From Candidatus Thiomargarita nelsonii (GTDB lineage: Bacteria > Pseudomonadota > Gammaproteobacteria > Beggiatoales > Beggiatoaceae): a stretch of DNA of 48,753 bases. Position 1 is the first letter of the stretch. Each line of letters begins with the position of its first letter. Below, piece after piece: positions 18,013-25,542 of this stretch. Under the pieces are notes generated by a model. That model had not been told where the DNA came from. It was given only the letters and a program-made list of their open reading frames with translations, and ran no database searches. The position numbers and the translations under genes were made by a program. The DNA is taken from the NCBI GenBank assembly GCA_000785145.2, contig JSZA02000040.1, forward strand, positions 1 to 48,753. Direction: 5' to 3'.

Positions 18013-18605
18013 ATGTATAAATCAACTGGTTTTTTAGCCAAAGAATATTCTGTTACAAATGAAACGATCCTTCTGTGGATTAAGGAGGGTAAGTTTGAGA
18101 AAGTTAAAAATAATCCCTACCCAAAGGGGGACATTACCGGGTGTGGGTTGACGAACCAATTACCACTATTCTCTATGCAAGAGTATCTAGCTCAAAGCAA
18201 AAAAGCTCTCTTGAAAAGCAAAAAGAATTGCTCAAAAGGAAATACCCTGATGCCAGATTTATTTTTGACATTGCCTCGGGATTTAACCAAAATAGACGTG
18301 GATATAGGACCTTTTTGGAACAAGCTATCGAGGGAAATCCATTGCATATTGTGGCAACCACATCAGATAGAATTACCCGAACCGGATTCGCACTCATTAA
18401 GTGGAGCATCGAACTATCGGGGGGGCAAATCGAGCTTTTGGAAGAACCAGATCATTCCGAGCAATTACTCCACTTCGTTACGTTACTTCGTTTCGACACA
18501 AAAACGCTTATCGCTTTCGTTACCAGCTTCATCAACTCCCACTATGGAAAAAGAAGCGCAAAACGTAATCACAAGCCAGAAGATAAGGATTTACCCAAAG
18601 GATGA
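18013..18605 (+). pseudogene. tnpA: IS607 TnpA serine recombinase, split by a one-base frameshift
   Basis: The N-terminal MerR-like DNA-binding part (GFLAKEYSVTNETILLWIKEG) starts at 18013. The serine recombinase part continues in another frame from about 18133: TTILYARVSSSKQKSSLEKQ with the nucleophilic Ser, then the conserved TSDRITRTGF. Adding one G to the run of five at about 18126-18130 would join them as PKGGHYRVWVDEP, about 197 residues and typical of the family. The break may be a true mutation, a sequencing error in a homopolymer, or programmed slippage. It overlaps the start of tnpB. Confidence 0.8.
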
Positions 18606-19764
18606 AGTCTTGTGGTTTGAGGCTTTAAATCTTTATCGTCGGGCATATAACTTGACGATTGAATTTATGCGGAAAGGGCGCAAGCCTTCAAGCGAATTTA
18701 GAACACAAATATGTGATTGGTGCAAATTAGAGTGTGAAGAACATGACATAACATACAACAGCAACCTTGTTCAGGCCGCTTACCGTAAAGCGTGTGACAC
18801 ACGCTCTGCTGTGATTAAAAAACGGATGAAAGGCGAAAAGGCTGAGATGTCTTTCATGTCAAGAAATGCGCCTCAACAATATTTTGTTGTTCCAAGGTTG
18901 TCATCAAATAAGCAGATATTCCCTAGAATATTGAAGGGTTGTAGGTGGACGGAAGACGCGCCATCTGAAGCTATAGGTCAGACGGTTATCGTGACTTACA
19001 CAAATGGCCAATGGTTTGCCAATGTTAAATTGAATCAGTCTGTTGAGCCAACCAAAACTCAATCTTTATCCATTGTTGCTCTTGATCCTGGCGTCAGAAC
19101 GTTTCAAACAGCTTTTAGTTTCGATTCTGCTGTTAGTTATGGTGATGGCTTTGTTAATGATCGGCTAGTACCACTGATGTTGGAACTTGATGCTCTTTTG
19201 TCTGTACGCGACAAGCTTCATTGTGAGGATAAGTCTAAACAATGGGTTAAAGATAGGTTAAAAAATCTTAACCGAAGAATTGCAAAGGTTCGAGCTAGAC
19301 AACAAAACCTAGTAGACGATTTGCATAGGCGTGTGGCTTATGATTTGGTTTCAAATCATGATGTGATTTTATTGCCCACTTTTGAAACAAAACAAATGGT
19401 GAAAAAAAGTACGGAAACCCGTAAGCGATTTTTAAGACGCAAAACCGTTAGAGGAATGCTTGGATTGGCTCACTACAGGTTTAAGCAAACCTTGAAGTGG
19501 ATGGCCAAAAAGTATGGCAAAACGGTGAGAGATGCTAATGAATCTTATACTTCAAAAACCTTGTGGGATGGTTCTATTCTAAAAAACTTGGGCGGGAAAG
19601 CTTCAATTCTTTTCCAAGGAAAAAGGGTAAACCGAGATATACATGGTGCTAGAAACATTTTGATTCGGTTTTTAACAAAGGTGATAGAAGTTTTATCACC
19701 CCAGGGAGCTTGCCCCTTAAACATAACCAAAGCCAGATTTTGTGGTTTTGGCGTTTTAAAGTAA
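18544..19764 (+). CDS. tnpB: TnpB RNA-guided nuclease (IS607 type)
   Basis: About 406 residues from the ATG at 18544, overlapping the recombinase gene end as is usual in IS607. The RuvC-like catalytic acids are visible: Asp in VALDPGVRTF, Glu in LLPTFETKQ, Asp in VNRDIHGARNI. The Cys pairs of the zinc ribbon seen in many TnpBs between SYTSKT and RDIHG are absent (no Cys in that stretch), as I recall for many IS607 TnpB/Fanzor-like proteins. The gene ends exactly at the element's right tip, so its 3' end overlaps the expected omega-RNA. Other members cut DNA next to a short target-adjacent motif and help retain the element at its site. The open frame extends upstream to 18013, but that part is out-of-frame recombinase sequence. 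Confidence 0.85.
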   Translation: MEKEAQNVITSQKIRIYPKDEVLWFEALNLYRRAYNLTIEFMRKGRKPSSEFRTQICDWCKLECEEHDITYNSNLVQAAYRKACDTRSAVIKKRMKGEKAEMSFMSRNAPQQYFVVPRLSSNKQIFPRILKGCRWTEDAPSEAIGQTVIVTYTNGQWFANVKLNQSVEPTKTQSLSIVALDPGVRTFQTAFSFDSAVSYGDGFVNDRLVPLMLELDALLSVRDKLHCEDKSKQWVKDRLKNLNRRIAKVRARQQNLVDDLHRRVAYDLVSNHDVILLPTFETKQMVKKSTETRKRFLRRKTVRGMLGLAHYRFKQTLKWMAKKYGKTVRDANESYTSKTLWDGSILKNLGGKASILFQGKRVNRDIHGARNILIRFLTKVIEVLSPQGACPLNITKARFCGFGVLK

Positions 19765-19765
19765 G
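19679..19765 (+). ncRNA. Predicted omega-RNA scaffold at right end of the TnpB element
   Basis: Overlaps the last codons of tnpB. Stem 1 is ggtgata...tatcacc, stem 2 pairs agggag-type bases with cccctt, then gtggttttggcgttttaaag leads to the element boundary. In TnpB systems the guide is the host sequence just past the right end; here that would begin aagagtagaaatattctc, in the interrupted caspase/beta-helix gene. Structure and position are seen; the RNA itself is inferred. Confidence 0.6.
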
Positions 19766-21532
19766 AGTAGAAATATTCTCATCCAAAATGTCATTCTAGG
19801 ACATACTGTAGGGGGTACCTGTGACGGAGGTGTTTTACGATTTTCCAAATCAGATGACATAAAAATTGAAAAGTCAATTTTATTTGGGAGTGGTACGGAG
19901 GGTTTAATTTTAGAAGAGGTCAATAATTTTGAGTTTAGAAACTCAACAATTAGGGATTGTACTTATGGCTTAATGATTATTACAGACAGCAAGAATGTTC
20001 TTTTTGAAAACTGCACTCTTAAAGATACCGGGGAATTTTCTTTAATCAATATTTCAAGTTCTTCAGAAGTGACATTTTCAAGATGTACTATCCAAAATAA
20101 TTGGACTGATAGTGAATATAGCCCTTATTTGTTTTCAATTGACTCTATTTCTTCTAACATTAGCTTAGAAAACTCCATCATCAGGGACAATAGAACGGGA
20201 AAATTTCTCAATAACCAAAATAAGTTAAGGCTACTCAATAACCAATTTATAGGCAACGCTTTTGACGAAGAAGTCACTACCTTTGAAGAAGGCCTGAAAA
20301 TTGTGTGGCATAGGAAAATAGGCGTTCAATCTTGGCGTAATAATGCGCTAATTGTTGGTAGCTATTTATTTATAGGGAGTTCTGGGCAAAAATGGAATGA
20401 ACCGGATATGGCGGATGGAATATATGCATTTGATATAAAAACTGGAAAGCAAATCTGGTTTGTTCATTCACAGAATGATTTCAATGATTTGGCTTATATG
20501 GAAGGTTTAATCATTGGCGGCAGTGATGCGGGAGAAGTCTTTGCGGTTTCTGCTATGAGTGGGAAAGTGAAGTGGCAGCAAAAGTTGGATGCAAAAGTGT
20601 ACGCAAAACCAGCTTATTTGGACGCAGGCGTGGCTGTTGCTACCGGTAAGGGGAAATTATTTCTCCTGAATTTGAATGATGGTAAAGTGATAGATCAAGT
20701 TCAGTTAGATGGGGGAGTTCGTGCTGGTATGACTGCTAAAGGTACAAACCTATGGATAGCTACTGAGTCAGGTTGGGTGTATCAATTGACAGCTTTTGGA
20801 ACATTTAATTCTTGGACAAAAATTAAGGTGTTTTACCCTGATTCTTTCGGTCGCCAATTAAATGAATCTGAACTTCCAACCGGTACGATGAAATATTCTT
20901 ATTTAGGAAAAGAGGTAGGCTTCTCAGAGGCAAGGTTTTATGCTGCCCCCTTAATTTTGGACGACAAAATCATCCTTGGGTTTGTAAGGGATACCTACTA
21001 CAGTTATCCTGCCGTTGTCGCTATTTCTTCACAACATTCTGGTACGAAGATAGCGTGGTTTGGTTCTGATGATTCCCAAAAATTGGGAGACACATTTGGT
21101 AATATACGGTTTACACCTTCTGAATACAAAGATTTACTTATTTTTGGGAATCCTTATTCAAATAAGGCTTATGCGTTATCTAAGCAAGATGGCACCTTAG
21201 TCTGGGAAACTTCTTTAGGGCAACCTATGTTTCAACATTGGCCATCACCTGTCGTTCATGGAGACTACGTTTACATTGCCAGACATGATGGATATTTACA
21301 TAAGCTCCGTGCCAAAGACGGAAAGCGGATGTGGAGTATTTTTTTAGGAGACAGTGAAAGTGCTGGGCTGATTTTCCGTTCTGAACAGGATTTACCAGGA
21401 GAAAATTTGAGAACTCAGTGGTCTCCGCTGAGAGCGTCGCCTATTTTTGCTACACCTGCTGTATCTGGTAAGTACATCGTGATTGGTACCGGAGAAGGTG
21501 ATTTATATGTGATCGAGCAATCGAGTGAATAA
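19766..21532 (+). pseudogene. 3' part of caspase-like / beta-helix / PQQ protein
   Basis: Reading frame open from the element junction (SRNILIQNVILGHTVGG) to the stop at 21532. The first 170 residues are beta-helix repeats of NosD type (ENCTLKDTGEFSLINISS, FSRCTIQNNW). The remaining 400 residues form a PQQ-like beta-propeller: repeated G-x-x-W or VYAFD patterns such as GIYAFDIKTGKQIWFVH, GEVFAVSAMSGKVKWQQ and AYALSKQDGTLVWETS. Continuity with the fragment ending at 17539 is shown by the joined ENSRNILIQ frame. It lacks its own signal peptide; an ATG at 19973 could start an internal product, but no ribosome binding site is clear. Confidence 0.85.
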
Positions 21533-21540
21533 CCCGTATA

Positions 21541-21582
21541 TGGCCTACAAATCCGTCGCGCATACGATGTACATGTTTCATC
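21541..21582. repeat. Stray 42 bp copy of part of the flavoprotein gene
   Basis: ggcctacaaatccgtcgcgc and the bases after it match 3652-3693 inside the dihydrolipoamide dehydrogenase gene with two mismatches in 42 bp. In that gene the complement encodes MKHVRRMRDGFVGR. No further flavoprotein sequence is found around this copy. It is either a scar of a lost paralogue or a short ectopic transfer. Confidence 0.75.
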
Positions 21583-21772
21583 GTATGTATTCAGCTTTTA
21601 ATATGAGGATATTATTTCAACAGCATTGTGACTCAATTTATTAATTAGGAAAAATAGGATTTCTTTGAAACTTGAAAATCTTAAAAGACTTTTGTTGAGC
21701 GACTTATGTTGATAATTAAAAAGTTGACATCAAGCCCAAAGAACCCTTAAAATTCGTATTTGCATAAGCTCA

Positions 21773-21976
21773 ATGGGCAAGCAGTGTGCCAATACTGGCA
21801 TGGGTCCCGGGCTCTTTATGCCGCCGGACATACGACAGATGGGGTGGCGTATGCATAAAGCGTCCAGTGAATTTGCGCGGATTGCTAAAGAAGGTAACAC
21901 AAAAAAAGCAGTGGCTGCTTTGCAAAAAGTCACCACCACTTGTGTGGCATGTCATTACAAGTATCGTCTCCAATAA
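21773..21976 (+). pseudogene. C-terminal fragment of a cytochrome c'-like protein
   Basis: Encodes the last part of a monohaem cytochrome with the haem motif CVACH seven residues from the C-terminus (CVACHYKYRLQ), preceded by PPDIRQMGWRMHKASSEF. The same layout (CVACHAAYRL near the end) is seen in the intact gene at 24244-24723. The N-terminal signal anchor and first helices are missing: an in-frame stop lies at 21725-21727. The stop codon and the sequence after it have been tandemly duplicated together with a palindromic repeat (about 21956-22104). Confidence 0.7.
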
Positions 21977-22136
21977 ACCGGCGTTATGATTTGTTGTTTC
22001 GGGAATGGAGCTACGCGGATTTCCCGAATTTTCAAGTATCGTCTCCAATAAACCGGCGTTATGATTTGTTGTTTCGGGAATGGAGCTACGCGGATTTCCC
22101 GAAACAATTTTCAGCGGATTTCCCGAAACAACTGAA
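21956..22136. repeat. Tandem duplication of gene end plus tttcggga palindrome
   Basis: caagtatcgtctccaataaa, the end of the cytochrome fragment, and the following ttgtttcgggaatggagctacgcggatttcccgaa occur twice about 77 bp apart, followed by a third partial palindrome. The palindrome is the same unit that forms the 41 bp array at 23029-23274 and a single copy at about 28105-28145. Confidence 0.8.
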
Positions 22137-22227
22137 AATGCGTTAATTTTTTATTGTCTGTTGGTGCAGATATTGCTATTATAGGTTTTTCAGAGATGAT
22201 GAAATTACCAATCAAAAGAGGTGAATT

Positions 22228-22419
22228 ATGAAACACATCATGGGACTAGCCCTCCTGTTGATATTCAATATTGGCATTCAGGTGACCGGATTTGTTTCAG
22301 AGAAGGTCGCATTATCTACTTTCCGCCTTCTGATAACTCTTGTCGGAAAATGGTTTGCAATGACACGAGTGACTCATGTCGCTGTGTGGAACGGAGAAGA
22401 AGGTGGTAGTAGTGCCTGA
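22228..22419 (+). pseudogene. Internally deleted copy of the glycine-zipper protein gene
   Basis: Starts MKHIMGLALLLIFNI exactly as the intact gene at 24883, with the same leader (tcaatcaaaagaggtgaa-like) upstream. It then jumps to the region encoding the Cys-rich C-terminus, out of frame. The join lies at tattg, which is present at both edges in the intact copy (after ttcaa and after gaat), so a microhomology-mediated deletion of roughly 370 bp explains it. The remaining frame gives a meaningless 63-residue peptide. Confidence 0.8.
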
Positions 22420-22477
22420 AAATTAGCTTTTATGACATCCATCCATGCTGAAAACAATTTATGGCCATCGCCAGAGT

Positions 22478-22608
22478 CAATGCCATTAAGTTAAGCTTTT
22501 TTGTAGGGTGGGTAGAGCGGATCGAAACCCACCAACTCGTTGAAATTTTTAACAATGGTGGGTTTCGCTCTACCCACCCTACAAAAAATCCTTAACTTAA
22601 TGGCATTG
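22478..22608. mobile_element. MITE with IS4-like ends and REPIN-like core
   Basis: Ends caatgccattaagttaag and cttaacttaatggcattg are perfect 18 bp inverted repeats apart from one extra flank base. Flanking 11 bp duplication atcgccagagt at 22467-22477 and 22609-22619. The interior is a GTAG-foot palindrome pair (gtagggtgggtagagcgg ... ctctacccaccctac). Removing the element and one duplication restores the host reading frame (WPSPEYGQSV). Confidence 0.92.
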
Positions 22609-23028
22609 ATCGCCAGAGTACGGGCAATCTGTGCAAAATTTAAAAGCGGCAGTTGGTCAGCAGATTTATATTGCAGAAGTTAATTTTAGTGGCACTCATT
22701 TAAGTATGACCATCAATTCTACCGCTTTTGAATTATTGGCGGTGCAAAACTTTCCGAAACATAACCCGCAAACTGGCCTTCTTCCGCATTTTATTTTGCT
22801 GGATGACGGGCGGGTTTTAATCCACCCGCCGATAAAGTTCTTTATCGGCATGAGCCCTTATTGAAACGCTTGTTATCTAATGAACAACGGCTCACCAAAG
22901 AACATATCAGTGCTATATCAACAGCATTGCTTAAAGAAGTGCTCCAAAACGCTGGAACAAAAGAGAGTTTGCTGTTGACAAATGCGTTTGATCCAGCATA
23001 ATTGGGTTTAGCGTAGCGATCTTCGTTG

Positions 23029-23274
23029 CGGGAAATCCGCGTAGCTCCATTCCCGAAACAACTCGGTTTCGGGAAATACGCGTAGCTCCATTCCCGAAAC
23101 AACTCGGTTTCGGGAAATCCGCGTAGCTCCATTCCCGAAACAACTCGGTTTCGGGAAATACGCGTAGCTCAATTCCCGAAACAACTCGGTTTCGGGAAAT
23201 ACGCGTAGCTCAATTCCCGAAACAACTGGGTTTCGGGAAATACGCGTAGCTCCATTCCCGAAACAACTGGGTTT
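23029..23274. repeat. 41 bp tandem repeat, six units
   Basis: Six head-to-tail units of 41 bp beginning cgggaaatccgcgtagctcc or cgggaaatacgcgtagctcc/caa and ending in caactcggttt or caactgggttt. Within each, cgggaa pairs with ttcccg, and cccgaaa pairs with tttcggg across the unit joint. There are no unique spacers, so it is not a CRISPR array. It lies inside the disrupted gene 22432-23591, bracketed by tgggttta on both sides (about 23003 and 23267). Confidence 0.92.
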
Positions 23275-23335
23275 AACCGGTTGGTTTGGGGAATTGTTGA
23301 CAGAAACCTATAATAAAGCCACCTCACAAGCGATT

Positions 23336-23436
23336 CAATGCCATTAAGTTAAGAAATCTTGTAGGGTGGGCTGTAGGGGCAATCCCTTGTGGTTGCCCCT
23401 ACCCACCCTACAAAAAAGCTTAACTTAATGGCATTG
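23336..23436. mobile_element. MITE with IS4-like ends and a nested REP hairpin
   Basis: Inverted ends caatgccattaagttaag and cttaacttaatggcattg. Flanking 11 bp duplication cacaagcgatt at 23325-23335 and 23437-23447. The core nests one palindrome in another: an outer gtagggtggg...cccaccctac pair and an inner gtaggggcaatcc...ggttgcccctac pair. Excision restores ATSQAITIAHFEE in the host gene. Confidence 0.92.
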
Positions 23437-23677
23437 CACAAGCGATTACAATAGCGCATTTTGAAGAAATTTATGCGGCTGCGCTTGATTTGTTGCCCAA
23501 TAACAATATTTTGAATCTCATCAGCAAGGCTAAACAGGCACCTTATAAACCTTATCAATTTTCTCTATATGAATGGGATAGTTTCGGTTGAACAAGTTGG
23601 CTTGAGCGAAAATTATGTGAAATTTCCTTGCCCATACATACAAAAGCAATTGTTTAACTATTTTGCTGGAGAACTTA

Positions 23678-23940
23678 TTTTGGAGTCCAAAGCTTTAGCT
23701 TTGGACGTCAATGCCATTAAGTTAAGCTAAAAAACCATACATGTAGGGTGGCTATTGCTGCGCGTATCCACCTGATTAATATATAAATATCGGTGGATAC
23801 GCTATCGCTTAATCCACCCTACATAGTCTTAACTTAATGGCATTGAGCTTTGGACGTGGGTTTCCAAAGCTAAAGCTTTGGACTCCAAAATCTCCGATAA
23901 TTAGCTTCGCATACTTCGTTTCATGATTCAGTACTTATAA
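23678..23940. repeat. GGAG palindrome pair split by a MITE, with second-family end
   Basis: attttggagtccaaagcttt begins a palindrome pair that is interrupted by the MITE at 23709-23845 and resumes as tccaaagctaaagctttgga + CTCC at about 23867-23890. It is followed by ccgataatt and then ttcatgattcagtacttat, the end type of the 13740-13905 element, with about 16 extra bases inserted between. Confidence 0.8.
23709..23845. mobile_element. MITE inserted into a REPIN
   Basis: Ends caatgccattaagttaag and cttaacttaatggcattg. Flanking duplication agctttggacgt (12 bp as read, or 11) at 23697-23708 and 23846-23857, made from the palindrome it landed in. The core is a gtagggtgg...ccaccctac pair with tatccacc/ggtggata inner arms. 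Confidence 0.9.
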
Positions 23941-23967
23941 GTGTTCTATCAAAGGAGGTCAAGATAA

Positions 23968-24263
23968 ATGCCAATTGATGGTTTTCTAGGAACACGAGCA
24001 GATTTTCTAATTGATAGTGTTCTGATTTTCTTCATTGCAGTACCTTTCATTTCTTTGTCACTTTTATCGTTCACTTGACCGTTGCTATCCCGACGCTTCT
24101 AAGCTAGATTACCCTAGCAATTATCTCGTGGTCACGATTCTTACGATTTATCCCGGGTAGGTTTACGACGACGCATAGATTGTGGGGTCGTATAACATTT
24201 ATTGGCCTCTGCCTTACGTCTGCTACTGGCACTGGCCTTTATATCATGGTTTTTGCTTTATAA
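23968..24263 (+). pseudogene. DUF420-like membrane protein remnant
   Basis: A perfect ribosome binding site (aaggaggt) precedes ATG at 23968. MPIDGFLGTRADFLIDSVLI and a first membrane helix read to a stop after 36 codons. In another frame the C-terminal helices follow (HLTVAIPTLLS, stop, ITLAIISWSRFLRF, then THRLWGRITFIGLCLTSATG and FAL at 24263). Compared with the family as I remember it, the middle helices are missing. A deletion plus frameshift plus one stop make it a decayed gene. Its end overlaps the end of the convergent cytochrome gene by about 20 bp. Confidence 0.65.
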
Positions 24264-24723
24264 GTCGATAAGCGGCATGACAGGCAACACAACGCGCCAA
24301 TATCTCGTTGAGTTGCTCAAGTGAGTGTTCTTTATCGCCTAAGTCTTTGCCATCTAAAGCGATTTGGTCAAAAGCACGGTGAGTACTTAAAGCCAGTTTT
24401 TTAAATCCGAGCGGTAATTTGCCCGTCAATCCGCTAGATGTGTGATGAGTTTTTTTCATGCCTAATAGCTCTGCTGCCGCTATGACGGCTGGCATGTCTT
24501 GGTTTAAACTGGCTTGCAGAATTTGCTGTGTCCCCACCAGCATGGCACGCATATTAGCCAACATAAATGTGCGCTCAGCTTCCGTCACAATAATTGCGGT
24601 TCGTTTATCGGCTTGTGAGGCTGGCAGCGTTTGACCCAGCACAATAAAACGGAGTACCAGTGCTGTTACTGCCACCGTTAATATAATGATTATCGTACCA
24701 CATAACAATTTTTTAATTTTCAT
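24244..24723 (-). CDS. Membrane-anchored cytochrome c'-like monohaem protein
   Basis: A 159-residue protein with an N-terminal signal anchor (residues about 4-28, IKKLLCGTIIIILTVAVTAL) and a single haem motif CVACH close to the C-terminus (ILARCVACHAAYRLIKQKP), the placement typical of four-helix-bundle cytochrome c'. Start chosen at ATG 24723 with GGGGG about 6 bp upstream; the longer frame would need a TTG. Probably periplasmic; cytochrome c' proteins bind small ligands such as NO. A truncated relative lies at 21773-21976. The ligand cannot be told here. Confidence 0.82.
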   Translation of the reverse strand: MKIKKLLCGTIIIILTVAVTALVLRFIVLGQTLPASQADKRTAIIVTEAERTFMLANMRAMLVGTQQILQASLNQDMPAVIAAAELLGMKKTHHTSSGLTGKLPLGFKKLALSTHRAFDQIALDGKDLGDKEHSLEQLNEILARCVACHAAYRLIKQKP

Positions 24724-24882
24724 TGATACCCCCAAAGTGAGTGTTTTGATGTTGTGCCATGATTTGTATCGTTTTGTGTGAATTCAAGCGAGATTTTTTA
24801 AAATCTGTTTTTTTATTGTGTGTCGGCGCAGTTTTTGTTATTATATTCCAGTCTTTGTATTATCAATCAAAAGAGGTGAACT

Positions 24883-25434
24883 ATGAAACACATCATGGGA
24901 CTAGCCCTCCTATTAATATTCAATATTGCTTATGCGAGCGATAAAGGGGCTATCATTGGTGGAATTGCTGGTGGTGTCATTTGTAATAAGGCGAGCAAAG
25001 GAGATCCAGTCGCAACCCTGTTTTGTACAGCCTTAGGTGCTGCTGCTGGGCATGAGTTGATCGATAAACCTAATGAGCGTCGTGATCAGGAGCGTCATGA
25101 GCGTCATGAGCCTGATCGTCATCGCCCCTTGCCCCCATCGCCCCCCCCACCACCCATTTATGATGATGGATGGAACCGGTGTGATGATGTCTATTCCTAT
25201 TCTCGTGGCCATTGCTCGCAATGGCAAGAAGAACCTTATCGTGAGAGTCCCTATTGCTATGGACCTTCTTGCAGGAGGGGATGTCAGAAGAATTATTGGC
25301 ATTCAGGTGACCGGATTTGTTTCAGAGAAGGTCGCATTACCTACTTTCCGCCTTCTGATAACCCTTGTCGGAAAATGGTTTGCAATGACACGAGTGACTC
25401 ATGTCGCTGTGTGGATTGGAGAAGAAGGTGGTAG
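24883..25434 (+). CDS. Secreted glycine-zipper, Cys-rich protein
   Basis: A 183-residue protein with a signal peptide (residues 1-18, MKHIMGLALLLIFNIAYA), a glycine-zipper segment (GAIIGGIAGGVICN ... ALGAAAGHELID), a charged and proline-rich linker (repeated ERHER, then PPSPPPPPP), and a C-terminal region with about ten Cys (CYGPSCRRGCQKNYW, CRKMVCNDTSDSCRC). Glycine zippers of this kind insert into or associate with the outer membrane; the Cys region suggests disulfides in the periplasm or outside. agaggtgaa precedes the ATG. An internally deleted copy is at 22228. Confidence 0.75.
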   Translation: MKHIMGLALLLIFNIAYASDKGAIIGGIAGGVICNKASKGDPVATLFCTALGAAAGHELIDKPNERRDQERHERHEPDRHRPLPPSPPPPPIYDDGWNRCDDVYSYSRGHCSQWQEEPYRESPYCYGPSCRRGCQKNYWHSGDRICFREGRITYFPPSDNPCRKMVCNDTSDSCRCVDWRRRW

Positions 25435-25450
25435 GTTGAAATAGTCCATT

Positions 25451-25495
25451 TAGTACAACGGATTACTCCGCTTCGCTGAGTAATTCGTTGTACTA
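25451..25495. terminator. Near-perfect 45 bp hairpin after the glycine-zipper gene
   Basis: tagtacaacg + gattactcc + gcttcgc + tgagtaattcgttgtacta folds into a long stem just after the stop at 25434. It lacks a strong T-run, so termination is possible but repeat identity (REP-like) is equally likely. Confidence 0.5.
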
Positions 25496-25542
25496 GACTT
25501 TTAGATACTTGTTTGTAAATTAGATCTATAGTTTTTTTCATT

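Larger units (their letters stand above)
17540..19765 (+). mobile_element. IS607-type insertion element with TnpA and TnpB
   Basis: The insertion is delimited by the host gene: agtaga occurs at 17534-17539 and again at 19766-19771, and joining them restores the ENSRNILIQ reading frame. The first bases (gtttatacacaaaaacc) and the reverse complement of the last bases are imperfect inverted ends sharing aaaaccac-aaaat. Contents in order: a non-coding left part with a REP-like hairpin (about 17791-17850), a copy of the TnpB 3' end (17861-17952), a frameshifted serine recombinase gene, and an apparently complete TnpB gene ending at the element's right tip. The 6 bp flanking repeat is unusual, since IS607 elements usually make no such duplication. 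Confidence 0.82.
22432..23591 (+). pseudogene. Unknown gene carrying several separate repeat insertions
   Basis: Removing the insertions gives one protein of about 230 residues: MTSIHAENNLWPSPE, then YGQSVQNLKAAVGQQIYIAE, then HEPLLKRLLSNEQRLTKEH, then TGWFGELLTETYNKATSQAI, then TIAHFEEIYAAALDLLPNN to the stop after EWDSFG. Interruptions in order: a 131 bp MITE (22478-22608), a hairpin at about 22813-22850 containing ccgataaagttctttatcgg, the 41 bp tandem array with flanks (about 23003-23274), and a 101 bp MITE (23336-23436). I do not recognise the family. The MITEs' target duplications are seen on both sides, so their insertion is certain. Confidence 0.75.

Noticed and set aside
18013..18543. 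N-terminal extension of TnpB in the same open frame
   Set aside because: The first part is the MerR-like domain of tnpA, the rest is out-of-frame recombinase; the TnpB family begins near 18544.
22842..23143. Minus-strand open frames over the 41 bp array
   Set aside because: Translation of repeat units only; length follows from the repeat.
23029..23274. Possible CRISPR array
   Set aside because: Units are contiguous 41 bp repeats with no unique spacers, and no cas genes are in the window.
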